NCBI RefSeq assembly: GCF_002278135.3
Contig: NZ_CP029425.2
Span: 8,284,001-8,348,000 of the forward strand
Source of the DNA: Bradyrhizobium ottawaense
Lineage (GTDB): Bacteria; Pseudomonadota; Alphaproteobacteria; Rhizobiales; Xanthobacteraceae
Direction of reading: 5' to 3'
Length of the DNA stretch: 64,000 nucleotides
Made by a program: the position numbers and the translations under genes. The notes beneath the pieces are model-generated. The model was not told where the DNA came from and did no database searches. It saw nothing but the letters and a program-made list of their open reading frames with translations. This document shows positions 53,422-62,276 of this stretch, piece by piece. Position 1 is the stretch's first letter; each line of letters begins with the position of its first letter.

Positions 53422-55289
53422 ACAAGCGCTCGATCGCAACCGTCTCCCTCTCAGGCGCTCTCGACGAGAAGCTCCGCGCCATCGCGTCAGCCGGCTTCGA
53501 CGGGGTCGAGATCTTCGAGAACGATTTGCTGTCGTTCGGCGCCGGCCCGCGCGACATCGCGAAGCTCTGCAAGGATCTCAATCTTGGGATCTGCGCGTTT
53601 CAGCCGTTCCGCGATTTCGAGGGCATGCCGGAGCCGCAGCGCGCACGCAATTTTGCCCGCGCGGAACGCAAGTTCGATCTGATGCAGGAGCTCGGCACCG
53701 ATTTGCTGCTGATCTGCTCCAACGTCTCGCCCGCCTCGCTCGGCGGCATCGATCGCGCCGCCGACGATTTTCGCGAGCTGGGCGAGCGCGCCGCCAGTCG
53801 AGGCTTGCGCGTCGGCTACGAGGCCTTGGCCTGGGGACGTCATGTCAACGACCATCGCGACGCCTGGGAGATCGTGCGCCGCGCCGATCATCCCGCGATC
53901 GGAATCATCCTCGACAGCTTCCACGCGCTGGCGCCGGGCCTTCCGACCCGCGCGATGGCCTCGATTCCCGGCGACAAGATTTTTCTGGTGCAGCTTGCCG
54001 ATGCACCAAAGCTCGAGCTCGATATCCTGTCGTGGAGCCGGCATTTCCGCTCCTTCCCCGGCCAGGGCGATCTGCCGGTCGGTGAGTTCATGGCGGCGAT
54101 CGCGGCGACCGGCTATGCCGGGCCGCTGTCACTGGAGATCTTCAACGACCAGTTCCGCGCCGGCTCGGCTGCGCAGACCGCGCTCGACGGCCTGCGCTCG
54201 CTGATCCTGCTGGAGGACCAGCTTGCGCCGGATTGGCCGAGATTCGCCGCCGAACCGCTGGCACCGAAAGCGAAGAGCCGCGGCACCGGGTTCATCGAGT
54301 TTGCCGTCAATGAGAGCAAGGCGGGCGAGCTCGCCCGCCTGTTTTCGCAACTCGGCTTCCGCAAGACCGGCGCGCATCGCAGCAAGGCGGTGGAGCGCTG
54401 GTCGCAGGGCAAGGTCGAGCTCGTCATCAACAGCGAAACCGACGGCTTTGCGCATTCGCATTATGTGACGCACGGCCCCGGCGTCTGCGCGATTGCGCTC
54501 GATGTCGACAATGCCGGCCTTGCCATGCAGCGTGCGGAGATGTTGAAGGCGCGCACCTTCTACCAGCCGGTCGGGCCGGGCGAGCTCGAAATCCCGGCGA
54601 TCCACGGCGTCGGCGGCAGCCTGCTGTATTTCCTGGACCAGGCCGGCAAGAACTGGGACACGGATTTCGAGCCTGTTGCGAGCGACAAAGGCGCGGACGC
54701 GCTGCTCGCCGTCGATCACATCGCGCAGTCGATGCCCTATGACGAGATGCTGTCCTGGCTGTTGTTCTACACCGGCATCCTCGACCTCAAGCGCCTGCCG
54801 CAGATGGAGATCGCCGATCCCCGAGGCCTCGTGCAGAGCCAGGCCATCATCAACGCCGACCAGAGCCTGCGCTTCGTGCTCAACGGCTCCTCCGCCAACC
54901 GGACGTTGCCGGCACGCTTCATCTCGGAGTTCTTCGGCTCGGGCGTGCAGCACGTCGCGTTCTCGTGCCGGGACATTTTTGCGACGGTCGCGGAGATGCG
55001 CAAGCGCGGCGCGGATTTCCTGGATATCCCCGACAATTACTACGACGACATCGAAGCCAAATACGACCTCGCGCCCGAGCTGATGGCGCAGCTGCGCGCC
55101 AACCACATCCTCTACGACCGCGAGGGCGACGGCGAGTTCTTCCAGGTCTACACCCACATTTTCGACGAGCGGTTCTTCTTCGAGATCGTCGAGCGCAGGG
55201 ATTATCAGGGGTTCGGTGCGGCCAATGCCGGGATCAGGCTCGCAGCCCAGGCCCGCGAAGTGCGGCCCGCGAGCATGCCAAGGGTGTAG
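53418..55289 (+). CDS. quiC: 3-Dehydroshikimate dehydratase fused to an HPPD-like domain (QuiC type)
   Basis: A 623-residue fusion: an N-terminal TIM barrel (sugar isomerase/AP-endonuclease-2 fold, residues 1-270) that dehydrates 3-dehydroshikimate to protocatechuate, and a C-terminal VOC domain of the 4-hydroxyphenylpyruvate dioxygenase type (about 290-600). The barrel keeps metal ligands E135 ('YEALAWG'), D166 ('ILDSFHA'), Q192 ('FLVQLAD') and E240 ('LSLEIFN'), equivalent to those known for bacterial QuiC. The VOC domain has H in 'VDHIAQ', H in 'VQHVAFS' and E in 'FEIVERR', its metal triad. It is the last gene of the operon and explains its purpose: conversion of shikimate/quinate to protocatechuate. 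Confidence 0.92.
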   Translation: MNKRSIATVSLSGALDEKLRAIASAGFDGVEIFENDLLSFGAGPRDIAKLCKDLNLGICAFQPFRDFEGMPEPQRARNFARAERKFDLMQELGTDLLLICSNVSPASLGGIDRAADDFRELGERAASRGLRVGYEALAWGRHVNDHRDAWEIVRRADHPAIGIILDSFHALAPGLPTRAMASIPGDKIFLVQLADAPKLELDILSWSRHFRSFPGQGDLPVGEFMAAIAATGYAGPLSLEIFNDQFRAGSAAQTALDGLRSLILLEDQLAPDWPRFAAEPLAPKAKSRGTGFIEFAVNESKAGELARLFSQLGFRKTGAHRSKAVERWSQGKVELVINSETDGFAHSHYVTHGPGVCAIALDVDNAGLAMQRAEMLKARTFYQPVGPGELEIPAIHGVGGSLLYFLDQAGKNWDTDFEPVASDKGADALLAVDHIAQSMPYDEMLSWLLFYTGILDLKRLPQMEIADPRGLVQSQAIINADQSLRFVLNGSSANRTLPARFISEFFGSGVQHVAFSCRDIFATVAEMRKRGADFLDIPDNYYDDIEAKYDLAPELMAQLRANHILYDREGDGEFFQVYTHIFDERFFFEIVERRDYQGFGAANAGIRLAAQAREVRPASMPRV

Positions 55290-55299
55290 GCGCCTTCGC

Positions 55300-55566
55300 C
55301 TCTCCCCGCCTGCGGGGAGAGGCCGACGCGCGCAGCGCGGCGGGTGAGGGGGGGTCTCCGCGAGTCACATGACAATCAGGAGCACCGATCTCTCAACACG
55401 TCATTGCGAGCGCAGCGAAGCAATCCAGAATCCCTCCGCGGAAAGATGCTGGATTGCTTCGCTGCGCTCGCAATGACGATGTGGGGACTATTGAGGAATT
55501 CGACCAACTCCGTCCCCGCGGAGAGTCCCCCTCACCCTGACCCTCTCCCCGCAAGCGGGGAGAGGG
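55300..55566. repeat. cluster of three dispersed inverted repeats
   Basis: Two 'ctctccccgc' hairpins (55300-55321, 55541-55566) flank a different repeat at 55399-55478 whose ends are cgtcattgcgagcgcagcga and gctgcgctcgcaatgacg. The last is a type common in alphaproteobacterial genomes. Fills the gap between convergent quiC and the binding protein gene. Confidence 0.8.
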
Positions 55567-55579
55567 GAAGAGCGAGAGC

Positions 55580-56752
55580 TCACTTCATCTTGCACTTGTC
55601 GTGGAAACGATCCTGGTCGTTCTCCACGATGGTCGCGACCGTCTTCAGCGAGAGCTGGCCTTCGGCGTCCTTCACGACGTCCTGGAGATAGAAGCTCTGC
55701 ACCGGGATGTGGTTCTTGCCGTATTTGAACGCGCCGCGCAGCGACTTGAAGTTGGCCTTCTCCATCTCGGCCTTCATTGCGTCCTTCTTGCTGGTGTCGC
55801 CCTTCACCGCGACCACCGCGCTGTTGATGAGCTGGGCGGCGTCATAGGATTGCGCGCCGTAATAGGTCGGGCGCAGGCCGGGATATTTCTTGCGGTAGTC
55901 GGCGACGAAGCGCTTGTTCTGCTCGTTCGGGAGGTCGTTGACCCATTCCTGCGCGCCGGGCACGCCGAGCGCGTTCTCCTTCTGCAGCGGCAGCGAGAGC
56001 TCGTCCACCGTGAAGGCGGTGTAGAGCGGCATCGTGCTCTTCAGGCCGGCCTGCGCATATTGATTGAGGAACTGCACGCCGGCGGCGCCCGGATAGAACA
56101 CGAAGATCGACTCCGCGCCCGAGGCGCGCGCCTTGGAGAGTTCGGCTGAGAAATCGAGCTGGCTCGGCCACACCGTGTATTCCTCGCCCTTGATCTCGCC
56201 CTTGAACGTGTTCTTCAGGCCCGCGAGCATGTCCTTGCCGGCCGCGTAGTTCGGCCCGATCAGGAACACGCTCTTGACGCCTTTCTGGTTCATGTAGAGG
56301 CCCATAGCCTGCGGCGTCTGGTCGTTCTGCCAGGAGGTCGAGAACACGTAAGGCGAACAGAGTTCGCCGGCGAGCTGCGACGGGCCGGCGTTGGCCGAGA
56401 TCAGGAAGGTCTGCGAATCGACCGCGGTCTTCAGCGAGGCCAGCAGCACGTTCGACCAGATGTAGCCGACGATGAAATCGACCTTGTCGGACTGCACCAG
56501 CTTCTCGGTCTTCTGCTTGCCGACATCGGGCTTCTGCCCGTCATCCTCGTAGATGACCTCGACCGGCTTGCCGTCCATCTTGCGGCCCATGTGATCCAGC
56601 GCGAGCTCGAAGGAGTTGCGCATATCGTTGCCGATCACGGCGGTCGGGCCGCTGAAGGTCGAAACGAAACCGATCTTGATGGTGTCGCCGGCGAATGCCG
56701 GGCTCGCCAGCACCAGCGCCGCTGCGCCCGCCAGCCAGAATGCCGTCCTCAT
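55580..56752 (-). CDS. ABC transporter substrate-binding protein, orphan
   Basis: A 390-residue type-I binding protein with a signal peptide (MRTAFWLAGAAALVLASPAFA|GD). Fold start 'TIKIGFVSTFSGPTAVIGNDMRNSFELALDHMG'. No transporter gene is adjacent. The orphan LivHMGF set at 39.5-42.9 kb lacks such a protein, so it is a candidate partner (inference). Start at 56752 is set by the signal peptide. Confidence 0.92.
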   Translation of the reverse strand: MRTAFWLAGAAALVLASPAFAGDTIKIGFVSTFSGPTAVIGNDMRNSFELALDHMGRKMDGKPVEVIYEDDGQKPDVGKQKTEKLVQSDKVDFIVGYIWSNVLLASLKTAVDSQTFLISANAGPSQLAGELCSPYVFSTSWQNDQTPQAMGLYMNQKGVKSVFLIGPNYAAGKDMLAGLKNTFKGEIKGEEYTVWPSQLDFSAELSKARASGAESIFVFYPGAAGVQFLNQYAQAGLKSTMPLYTAFTVDELSLPLQKENALGVPGAQEWVNDLPNEQNKRFVADYRKKYPGLRPTYYGAQSYDAAQLINSAVVAVKGDTSKKDAMKAEMEKANFKSLRGAFKYGKNHIPVQSFYLQDVVKDAEGQLSLKTVATIVENDQDRFHDKCKMK

Positions 56753-57052
56753 AACCACTCCCCTCCTTATTATCGGTCCCGGAAAACGGGGTGATCGCCG
56801 CCCCGGGCCTGTCTCTATTGAACGCAAAATCTGTCGCGCCGCCAATGGCTCAGCGCCCGCCCCTGCACCATATTTCGCCCCAATCGGCGATGGCAAGAAA
56901 TATAATTCTACTTACTTAGATCAACCCTGCGGCGCTTTTTCGCGCCCGATCGATACATCCGGCCTATGCGGCGATTGATGACAGCTATTGGACCGCAGCG
57001 TCCGATCCGCACTTAAATGGGGATGTGGAGCAGCGAGATTCGAGGGCACATC

Positions 57053-58315
57053 ATGACCACGACACCGCATCGCGTCGTCATCGTCGGCGCCGGCTTCGGC
57101 GGGCTGGAGGCGACCTACCGGCTTGCGGGTGCGCCGGTCGAGATCACGCTGATCGACCGCCGCAACCATCATCTGTTCCAGCCGCTGCTCTATCAGGTCG
57201 CAACCGCCTCGCTCGCCACCAGTGAGATCGCCTGGCCGATCCGCCACCTGATGCGAGACAGGCCCGAGGTGACGACGCTGTTCGCGACCGTCAGCGGCGT
57301 CGACGCGGCAAGGCGCTGTGTGCTGATCGACGACGGCAGCGAGGTGCCCTACGACACGCTGGTGCTCGCCACCGGCGCGCGTCACGCCTATTTCGGCCAC
57401 GACGAATGGGAGCAGTTCGCGCCGGGCCTGAAGACGCTGGAGGACGGCACCACGCTGCGCCGCCACATCCTGGTGGCGTTCGAGCGCGCCGAGCGCGAGA
57501 CCGATCCGGCGAAGCGCGCGGCGCGGCTGACCTTCGTCATCGTCGGCGCCGGCCCCACCGGGGTCGAGCTCGCCGGCACCATCGCCGAGATGGCGCGTCA
57601 CACCTTGCCCGGCGATTTCCGCAACATCGACACGACCAAGGCGCGCGTGGTGCTGATCGAGGCGGGGCCGCGCGTGCTCGCGGGCTTCGCCGACGATCTC
57701 TCGGCCTATGCGCAGGCCTCGCTGGAGAAGATCGGCGTCGAGGTCGTGCTGGGGCAGGCCGTCACCGAGATCAATCGTGAGGGCGTGGTGTTCGGCGGCA
57801 AGCTGCTCGAGGCAAAGACCCGGATCTGGGCCGCCGGCGTCCGCGCCTCTCCCGCCGCAGAATGGCTGGACGCGCCAGCCGATCGCGCCGGGCGCGTACA
57901 GGTCGAAGACGACCTGACGATACCAGGCCATCCCGAGATCTTTGCGATCGGCGATACCGTCAGCATCAACGCCTGGGACGGCAAGCCGGTGCCAGGCATC
58001 GCGCCGGCCGCCAAGCAGCAGGGCCGTCACGTCGCCGAAACGATCAAGGCGCGACTGCGAGGCGAGACAAAGGGCGCGTTCCGCTACAAGCATGCCGGCA
58101 GCCTCGCCCAGATCGGCAAGCGCCTCGCCGTGATCGACTTCGGCCGCTTCAAGCTGCGCGGCGCGATCGCATGGTGGATCTGGGGCATCGCCCACATCTA
58201 CTTCCTGATCGGCCTGCGCCACCGGCTCAGTGTTGCGCTGAGCTGGCTCTGGATCTACGCGCGGGACCAGCGGGCAGCGCGGCTGATCACGCAGGGGAGT
58301 AGTAAGGTGGTGTAG
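57053..58315 (+). CDS. Type II NADH dehydrogenase-like flavoprotein
   Basis: A 420-residue NAD(P)H:quinone oxidoreductase. FAD-binding motif 'VVIVGAGFGGLEATYRL', NAD motif 'FVIVGAGPTGVELAGTIAEMA' and the FAD-Asp motif 'IFAIGDTVS'. A C-terminal amphipathic helix ('AIAWWIWGIAHIYFLIGL') would attach it to the membrane. It oxidises NADH without pumping protons. Start at 57053 after GAGGGCACATC; an earlier start at 57017 is possible. The 300 bp divergent region to the SBP (56753-57052) shows no clear motif. Confidence 0.92.
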   Translation: MTTTPHRVVIVGAGFGGLEATYRLAGAPVEITLIDRRNHHLFQPLLYQVATASLATSEIAWPIRHLMRDRPEVTTLFATVSGVDAARRCVLIDDGSEVPYDTLVLATGARHAYFGHDEWEQFAPGLKTLEDGTTLRRHILVAFERAERETDPAKRAARLTFVIVGAGPTGVELAGTIAEMARHTLPGDFRNIDTTKARVVLIEAGPRVLAGFADDLSAYAQASLEKIGVEVVLGQAVTEINREGVVFGGKLLEAKTRIWAAGVRASPAAEWLDAPADRAGRVQVEDDLTIPGHPEIFAIGDTVSINAWDGKPVPGIAPAAKQQGRHVAETIKARLRGETKGAFRYKHAGSLAQIGKRLAVIDFGRFKLRGAIAWWIWGIAHIYFLIGLRHRLSVALSWLWIYARDQRAARLITQGSSKVV

Positions 58316-58339
58316 GGGCTATCGCGGCGCGTTCCTCTT

Positions 58340-58498
58340 ACCCTCCCCTGGAGGGGGAGGGTCGCGAAGCATGCCGCGAAGCGAAATGCGTAGCGGGGTG
58401 GGGTGACAGTCTCTCCGCGCAGACACTGCCCGTGTTGAGAGATCACCCCACCCCGCTCGCGCTACGCGCGATCGACCCTCCCCCTCCAGGGGAGGGTG
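58340..58498. repeat. dispersed inverted repeat, 'accctcccctggagg' family
   Basis: accctcccctggagggggag at the left, ccctccaggggagggt at the right, with inner ggggtggggtga / tcaccccacccc. Lies between the convergent NDH-2 and SBP genes; likely a bidirectional terminator. Confidence 0.8.
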
Positions 58499-58519
58499 AA
58501 AGAGACGGCGCTCGCTCCC

Positions 58520-59731
58520 TTACTTCACCAATTCACACCCGCCTTCCGCCAGCGGGCGGAACGCCTGGTCGGCCGGAATCGTCGAGACCAGCTTGTAATA
58601 GTCGTAGGGATATTTCGACTCCTCCGGCTTCTTCACCTCGAACAGGTACATCGGATGCACGACGCGGCCGTCCTGGCGGATCGTGGTGTCGCCGAACAAT
58701 TTGTCCTTGCCTCTGAACTTCTTCATCTCGGGCACGGCGTCCTTGGCGTTGTCGCTGCCGGTCGCGGCGACCGCATTGAGATAAGCGAGCGTCGAGGCAT
58801 AGACGCCGGCCTGGTTGCCGCTCGGCATCTTGCCGTTCATGCCGGGACGGGCGGCGAACCGCTTGGCGAAGGCGCGGGTGTCGTCATTCATGTCCCAGTA
58901 GAAGGCTTCCATAAGCTGGAGGCCCTGCGCGACCTTGATGCCCATGCCGTGGACGTCGTTGATGAAGAGCAGGAAGGCGACGAGCCGCTGCCCGTTCTGC
59001 TGAATGCCGAACTCGGCGGCCTGCTTCACCGCGTTAATGGTGTCACCGCCGGCATTGGCAAGGCCGATCACCTGAGCCTTCGAGCCCTGCGCCTGCAACA
59101 GGAAGGAGGCAAAGTCGGAGGTGCCGAGCGGGTGCTTGGAGGAGCCAAGCACCTTGCCGCCATGCGCCTCGATGTATTTCTGCGCTTCCGATTCGATGCC
59201 CTTGCCGAGCGCGAAATCGACTGTGAGGAAATACCAGTCCTTGCCGCCACGCGAGACCATCGCGGCCGCCGTGGTGTTGCCGGTGGCCCAGGTGTCGTTG
59301 ACCCATTGGATGGTGTTGGGCGAGCAGGCCTTGCCGGTGAGATCGGAGCTTGCGGTCGAGGACGCCAGGAACGTCATGCGGCTGTCGCGCAGCAGCGTGT
59401 TGATGGAGAGGCCTACGGCCGAGTTCGGCACGTCGACGATGGCATCGACACCCTCGACGTCGAGCCATTTGCGCGCAATGGCATTGCCGACATCGGCCTT
59501 GTTCTGGTGGTCGGCATAGACGATCTCGACCTTGATGTTCTTGCCGCCGCCGTTGAAATCCTCCGCGGCCATGCGCGCGGCTTCCACCGAGCCCATGCCG
59601 TTAGTGTCCTGGAAGATGCCGGAGATGTCGTTGAGCACGCCGACGCGCACGACATTGTCCGAGATCTCGGCGCTCGCCGCGCCGGCCACCAGGCTCGCGG
59701 CCAACGCAAGCGTCCATTTCAGATGTTTCAT
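58520..59731 (-). CDS. ABC transporter substrate-binding protein in the P450 operon
   Basis: A 403-residue type-I binding protein with a signal peptide (MKHLKWTLALAASLVAGAASA|EI). Fold start 'VVRVGVLNDISGIFQDTNGMGSVEAARMAAEDF'. It is 56 bp downstream of the ferredoxin gene on the same strand; the gap holds a hairpin. It probably binds the carboxylate the P450 oxidises, so uptake and oxidation would be co-expressed. The permease and ATPase must come from elsewhere. Confidence 0.92.
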   Translation of the reverse strand: MKHLKWTLALAASLVAGAASAEISDNVVRVGVLNDISGIFQDTNGMGSVEAARMAAEDFNGGGKNIKVEIVYADHQNKADVGNAIARKWLDVEGVDAIVDVPNSAVGLSINTLLRDSRMTFLASSTASSDLTGKACSPNTIQWVNDTWATGNTTAAAMVSRGGKDWYFLTVDFALGKGIESEAQKYIEAHGGKVLGSSKHPLGTSDFASFLLQAQGSKAQVIGLANAGGDTINAVKQAAEFGIQQNGQRLVAFLLFINDVHGMGIKVAQGLQLMEAFYWDMNDDTRAFAKRFAARPGMNGKMPSGNQAGVYASTLAYLNAVAATGSDNAKDAVPEMKKFRGKDKLFGDTTIRQDGRVVHPMYLFEVKKPEESKYPYDYYKLVSTIPADQAFRPLAEGGCELVK

Positions 59732-59758
59732 GGTTCCCTCCCCTGTTTGATGGTTTGC

Positions 59759-59780
59759 CGCGCCGGTCGTTGCCGGCGCG
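59759..59780 (-). promoter_or_regulatory. hairpin between ferredoxin and SBP genes
   Basis: CGCGCCGG and CCGGCGCG arms, perfect, six-base loop. In the mRNA it separates the P450-ferredoxin part from the SBP part and may adjust relative expression. Confidence 0.45.
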
Positions 59781-59787
59781 TCGAGAC

Positions 59788-60111
59788 TCAGACCTGCCGC
59801 TCCGGCAGCTTCACGACGAGCCCGTCGAGCTCCGGCGTGATCTTGATCTGGCAGGACAGCCGGCTGTTGGGCAGCCGCTCGCTCGCGGTGCCGTCAAGCA
59901 GCGCATCCTCGTCGTCGGCCATGCCGGGCAGCCGCGCGAGCCAGCCCTCGTCGACATAGACATGGCAAGTCGCGCACATGGCGTTGCCGCCGCATTCGGC
60001 CAGAATGCCGTCGAGACCGTGTCGGGTCGCGGTCTGCATGGCGCTCTCCCCGTCCGCGGTCTCGATGCGCTCGGACTTGCCGTCGGGATGGATGAAAGTG
60101 ATGGCGGGCAT
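59788..60111 (-). CDS. 2Fe-2S ferredoxin, putidaredoxin type
   Basis: A 107-residue vertebrate-type [2Fe-2S] ferredoxin. The four ligands are in 'AECGGNAMCATCHVYV' (C-x5-C-x2-C) and 'RLSCQI'. The start at 60111 follows AGGAG. It is immediately downstream of the P450 (12 bp), as the palustrisredoxin gene is next to CYP199A2 in Rhodopseudomonas palustris, so it should be the P450's electron donor. No ferredoxin reductase gene is in the window. Confidence 0.94.
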   Translation of the reverse strand: MPAITFIHPDGKSERIETADGESAMQTATRHGLDGILAECGGNAMCATCHVYVDEGWLARLPGMADDEDALLDGTASERLPNSRLSCQIKITPELDGLVVKLPERQV

Positions 60112-60123
60112 CAAAGCTCCTGG

Positions 60124-61344
60124 TCAGGCCGGGGTGATCGTGACGGGCAGGCTGTCGAGCCCGCGCAGCGTGTTGTTGAAGCGACGCTTCGGCTCGCCCG
60201 TGATCTCGATCTTCGCGATGCGCCGGGCCAGCGCCGTCAGCATCACCTCGCCTTCGAGGCGGGCGACGAGCTGGCCGACGCACATGTGGATGCCCGAGCC
60301 GAATCCGACGTGACCGGAGGTGCGGCGCGTGATGTCGTAGCTATCAGGCTCGTCCCAGCGTCTGGGATCGCGATTGGCGGCGGCGAGGAACATCAGTACC
60401 TTCTCGCCCTCGCCGATCGTCGCGCCTGACAGCTCGACATCGCGAGTGGTGGTCCGGAAGAAAGTCTGCACCGGGCTTTCGAACCGCACGGCCTCCTCGA
60501 AGGCGTTGCGTGCCAGCGTCAGATCAGCGCGCAGGCGCTGCCACTGGTCGGGGAAGCGCGCAAGGCAATAGACCGCCGCGCCGATGCCGTTGACGGTGGT
60601 GTCGAGACCGGCCGACAGCAGCGAACGCACCAGCAGCGGCGCCTCGGTCGCGGTGATCTCGCCGTCGTCGACCCGGGCGTGGATACAGGCGCCAAAGCCA
60701 CCGGGCGCGAGGTTGTCGCGCTGGCATTGCTCGGCGACATAGGCCTGGTGCGGCGCCGAGCGCGCGATCGCCTGCTGGCGCAGCTCATTGGGCGGACCGA
60801 ACGCGTTGAACACGACGCTGGCATAGGGAATCAGATGCTCGCGTCCCTCCGCCTTCAGGCCCAGCGCATCCGGAAAGATCGAGAGCGGATAGGCCTCGGC
60901 GAGATCGGTGATCGCGTCGAAGCTGCGCTTGTCCAGCAGCGCATCCACCCGCTCCTCCGCAGCGGCGGCAAAGCGGTCGCGCACCTGCTTCATCACGGTC
61001 GGCGACAGCACCTTCGACAGCACGGCGCGGGTGCGGGTGTGCGCGGGCGGATCGGCCTCGAGGATCAGGCTGGGCGGCCGCCACGGTGTCTCCCTCTTGA
61101 AGTCGGACAGGCCGACGCCGCGGCTGGAGCAGAACGTCGCGGGATCGTTCAGCACCGCATGGACCTCGGCATAGCGCGCCACGCCATAGACGTTCCATTT
61201 GTCGAGATAGACCACCGGCCCTGCCTCTCGCAGCCGCTGGTGTGTCGGATACGGGTCCGCGAAAAAATTCATGTCGAAGGGATCGACGTCGAGATGCGGG
61301 ACGGCCGCAGAGCCTGTCGATGCAGGGGTGCCGGATGCGGTCAT
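60124..61344 (-). CDS. Cytochrome P450, CYP199A family
   Basis: A 406-residue soluble P450. Haem-ligand loop 'GFGSGIHMCVGQL' with Cys355; I-helix 'SAGLDTTVNG' (acid-alcohol pair D-T); ExxR in 'FEEAVRFESP'. Sequence matches, from memory, CYP199A2/A4 of R. palustris closely, including 'FCSSRGVGLSDFK' and 'LVRSLLSAGLDTT', which bind the carboxylate of para-substituted benzoates. CYP199A enzymes oxidise 4-methoxybenzoate (O-demethylation) and related acids. It is divergent from a MarR gene and first in an operon with ferredoxin and a binding protein. Confidence 0.93.
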   Translation of the reverse strand: MTASGTPASTGSAAVPHLDVDPFDMNFFADPYPTHQRLREAGPVVYLDKWNVYGVARYAEVHAVLNDPATFCSSRGVGLSDFKRETPWRPPSLILEADPPAHTRTRAVLSKVLSPTVMKQVRDRFAAAAEERVDALLDKRSFDAITDLAEAYPLSIFPDALGLKAEGREHLIPYASVVFNAFGPPNELRQQAIARSAPHQAYVAEQCQRDNLAPGGFGACIHARVDDGEITATEAPLLVRSLLSAGLDTTVNGIGAAVYCLARFPDQWQRLRADLTLARNAFEEAVRFESPVQTFFRTTTRDVELSGATIGEGEKVLMFLAAANRDPRRWDEPDSYDITRRTSGHVGFGSGIHMCVGQLVARLEGEVMLTALARRIAKIEITGEPKRRFNNTLRGLDSLPVTITPA

Positions 61345-61427
61345 GGGAGACCTCTCTCATTTTGATCTTGTGAAAGCGCGGCGCATGCCTTTAGGTCGGT
61401 GGCCTCACCGCGAGACAGAACGCCGAC

Positions 61428-61934
61428 ATGCCTGCGCCTTCGACCAGACCCCGCCACAAGCCTGCGCCCGCAGAGGCGGGACCGACGCTCGATCTCGAGC
61501 GTTACGTCCCGGCCTTCGTCACCTTCATCGCCAACAAGCTCTCGAACAGCGCGACCGCGTTCTATCAGCGGGAGTTCGGCGTCAACGTCACGGAATGGCG
61601 GATCATGTCGCTGCTGGCGATCGAGCCCGGCATTCCGGCCTCGCGCATCTGTCACGTCATCGGCTTCGACAAGGGGCCGGTGAGCCGGACGCTGGCGGGC
61701 CTCGAGAAGCGCGGGCTGATCTCGATCCGCACCGATCCCCATGACGGCCGCACCCATTCGATTTCGCTGACGGCGAAGGGCCGCAGCACCCACGACAAGG
61801 TGATCGCCGCAGCGCTCGAACGCGAGCGGCGGCTGTTGTCCTGCCTGAGCAAGGACGAGCGCGAGGTGCTGATCGGCCTGCTCCGCCGGCTGCACGAAAA
61901 TCTCGGCGCGGTCACGGACAGCAGCTACACCTGA
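61428..61934 (+). CDS. MarR family regulator
   Basis: A 168-residue MarR-type regulator. The winged helix is 'EWRIMSLLAIEPGIPASRICHVIGFDKGPVSRTLAGLEKRGLISIRTDPHDGRTHSISLT'. It is divergent from the P450 operon, 83 bp apart. A weak CGGTG-N4-CACCG pair lies in the gap (61397-61410). Members of this family next to hydroxycinnamate genes sense CoA thioesters such as p-coumaroyl- or feruloyl-CoA; here the effector is unknown. Confidence 0.9.
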   Translation: MPAPSTRPRHKPAPAEAGPTLDLERYVPAFVTFIANKLSNSATAFYQREFGVNVTEWRIMSLLAIEPGIPASRICHVIGFDKGPVSRTLAGLEKRGLISIRTDPHDGRTHSISLTAKGRSTHDKVIAAALERERRLLSCLSKDEREVLIGLLRRLHENLGAVTDSSYT

Positions 61935-62276
61935 CGCACCGCACCGCGGCCGCGCCCTGTCGCCACCTCCAGGCATGCGCCCGCGCTTGCCCGCGGCACC
62001 CTTCCTGCCGAGCATCGTTTCCTCCGAGATCGGACCCGGCGGTTTCCCCGCCGTCGTCCTGGTCTGGAACGGTTCGCACAGATTAGTTGCTTAGGCAACA
62101 AAAGAAACAGCAATATATTGCGGCAGCGGGATTGGCCTATCGGCTCGTCATTCCGGGGCGCGCGTAGCGCGAACCCGGAATCCATCGTGCAACACCACTG
62201 CGGTGAATTGGATTCCGGGCTCGCGCCAAGAGGCGCGCCCCGGAATGACAGCGGAATGTGGCTTCGCTACCGGCCT
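61935..62276. other. 342 bp convergent gap with a MarR-like palindrome
   Basis: No gene. Contains GTTGC-TTAG-GCAAC (62086-62099), which looks like a MarR operator, followed by a long repeat (62146-62250). Confidence 0.5.
62146..62250. repeat. dispersed inverted repeat, 'cgtcattccggggcgcg' family
   Basis: cgtcattccggggcgcgcgt at the left and gcgcgccccggaatgac at the right, with inner gaatcc / ggattc pair. Between convergent MarR and ligase genes. Confidence 0.8.

Noticed and set aside
61397..61410. CGGTG-N4-CACCG as MarR operator
   Set aside because: Five-base arms are likely by chance at this GC content.
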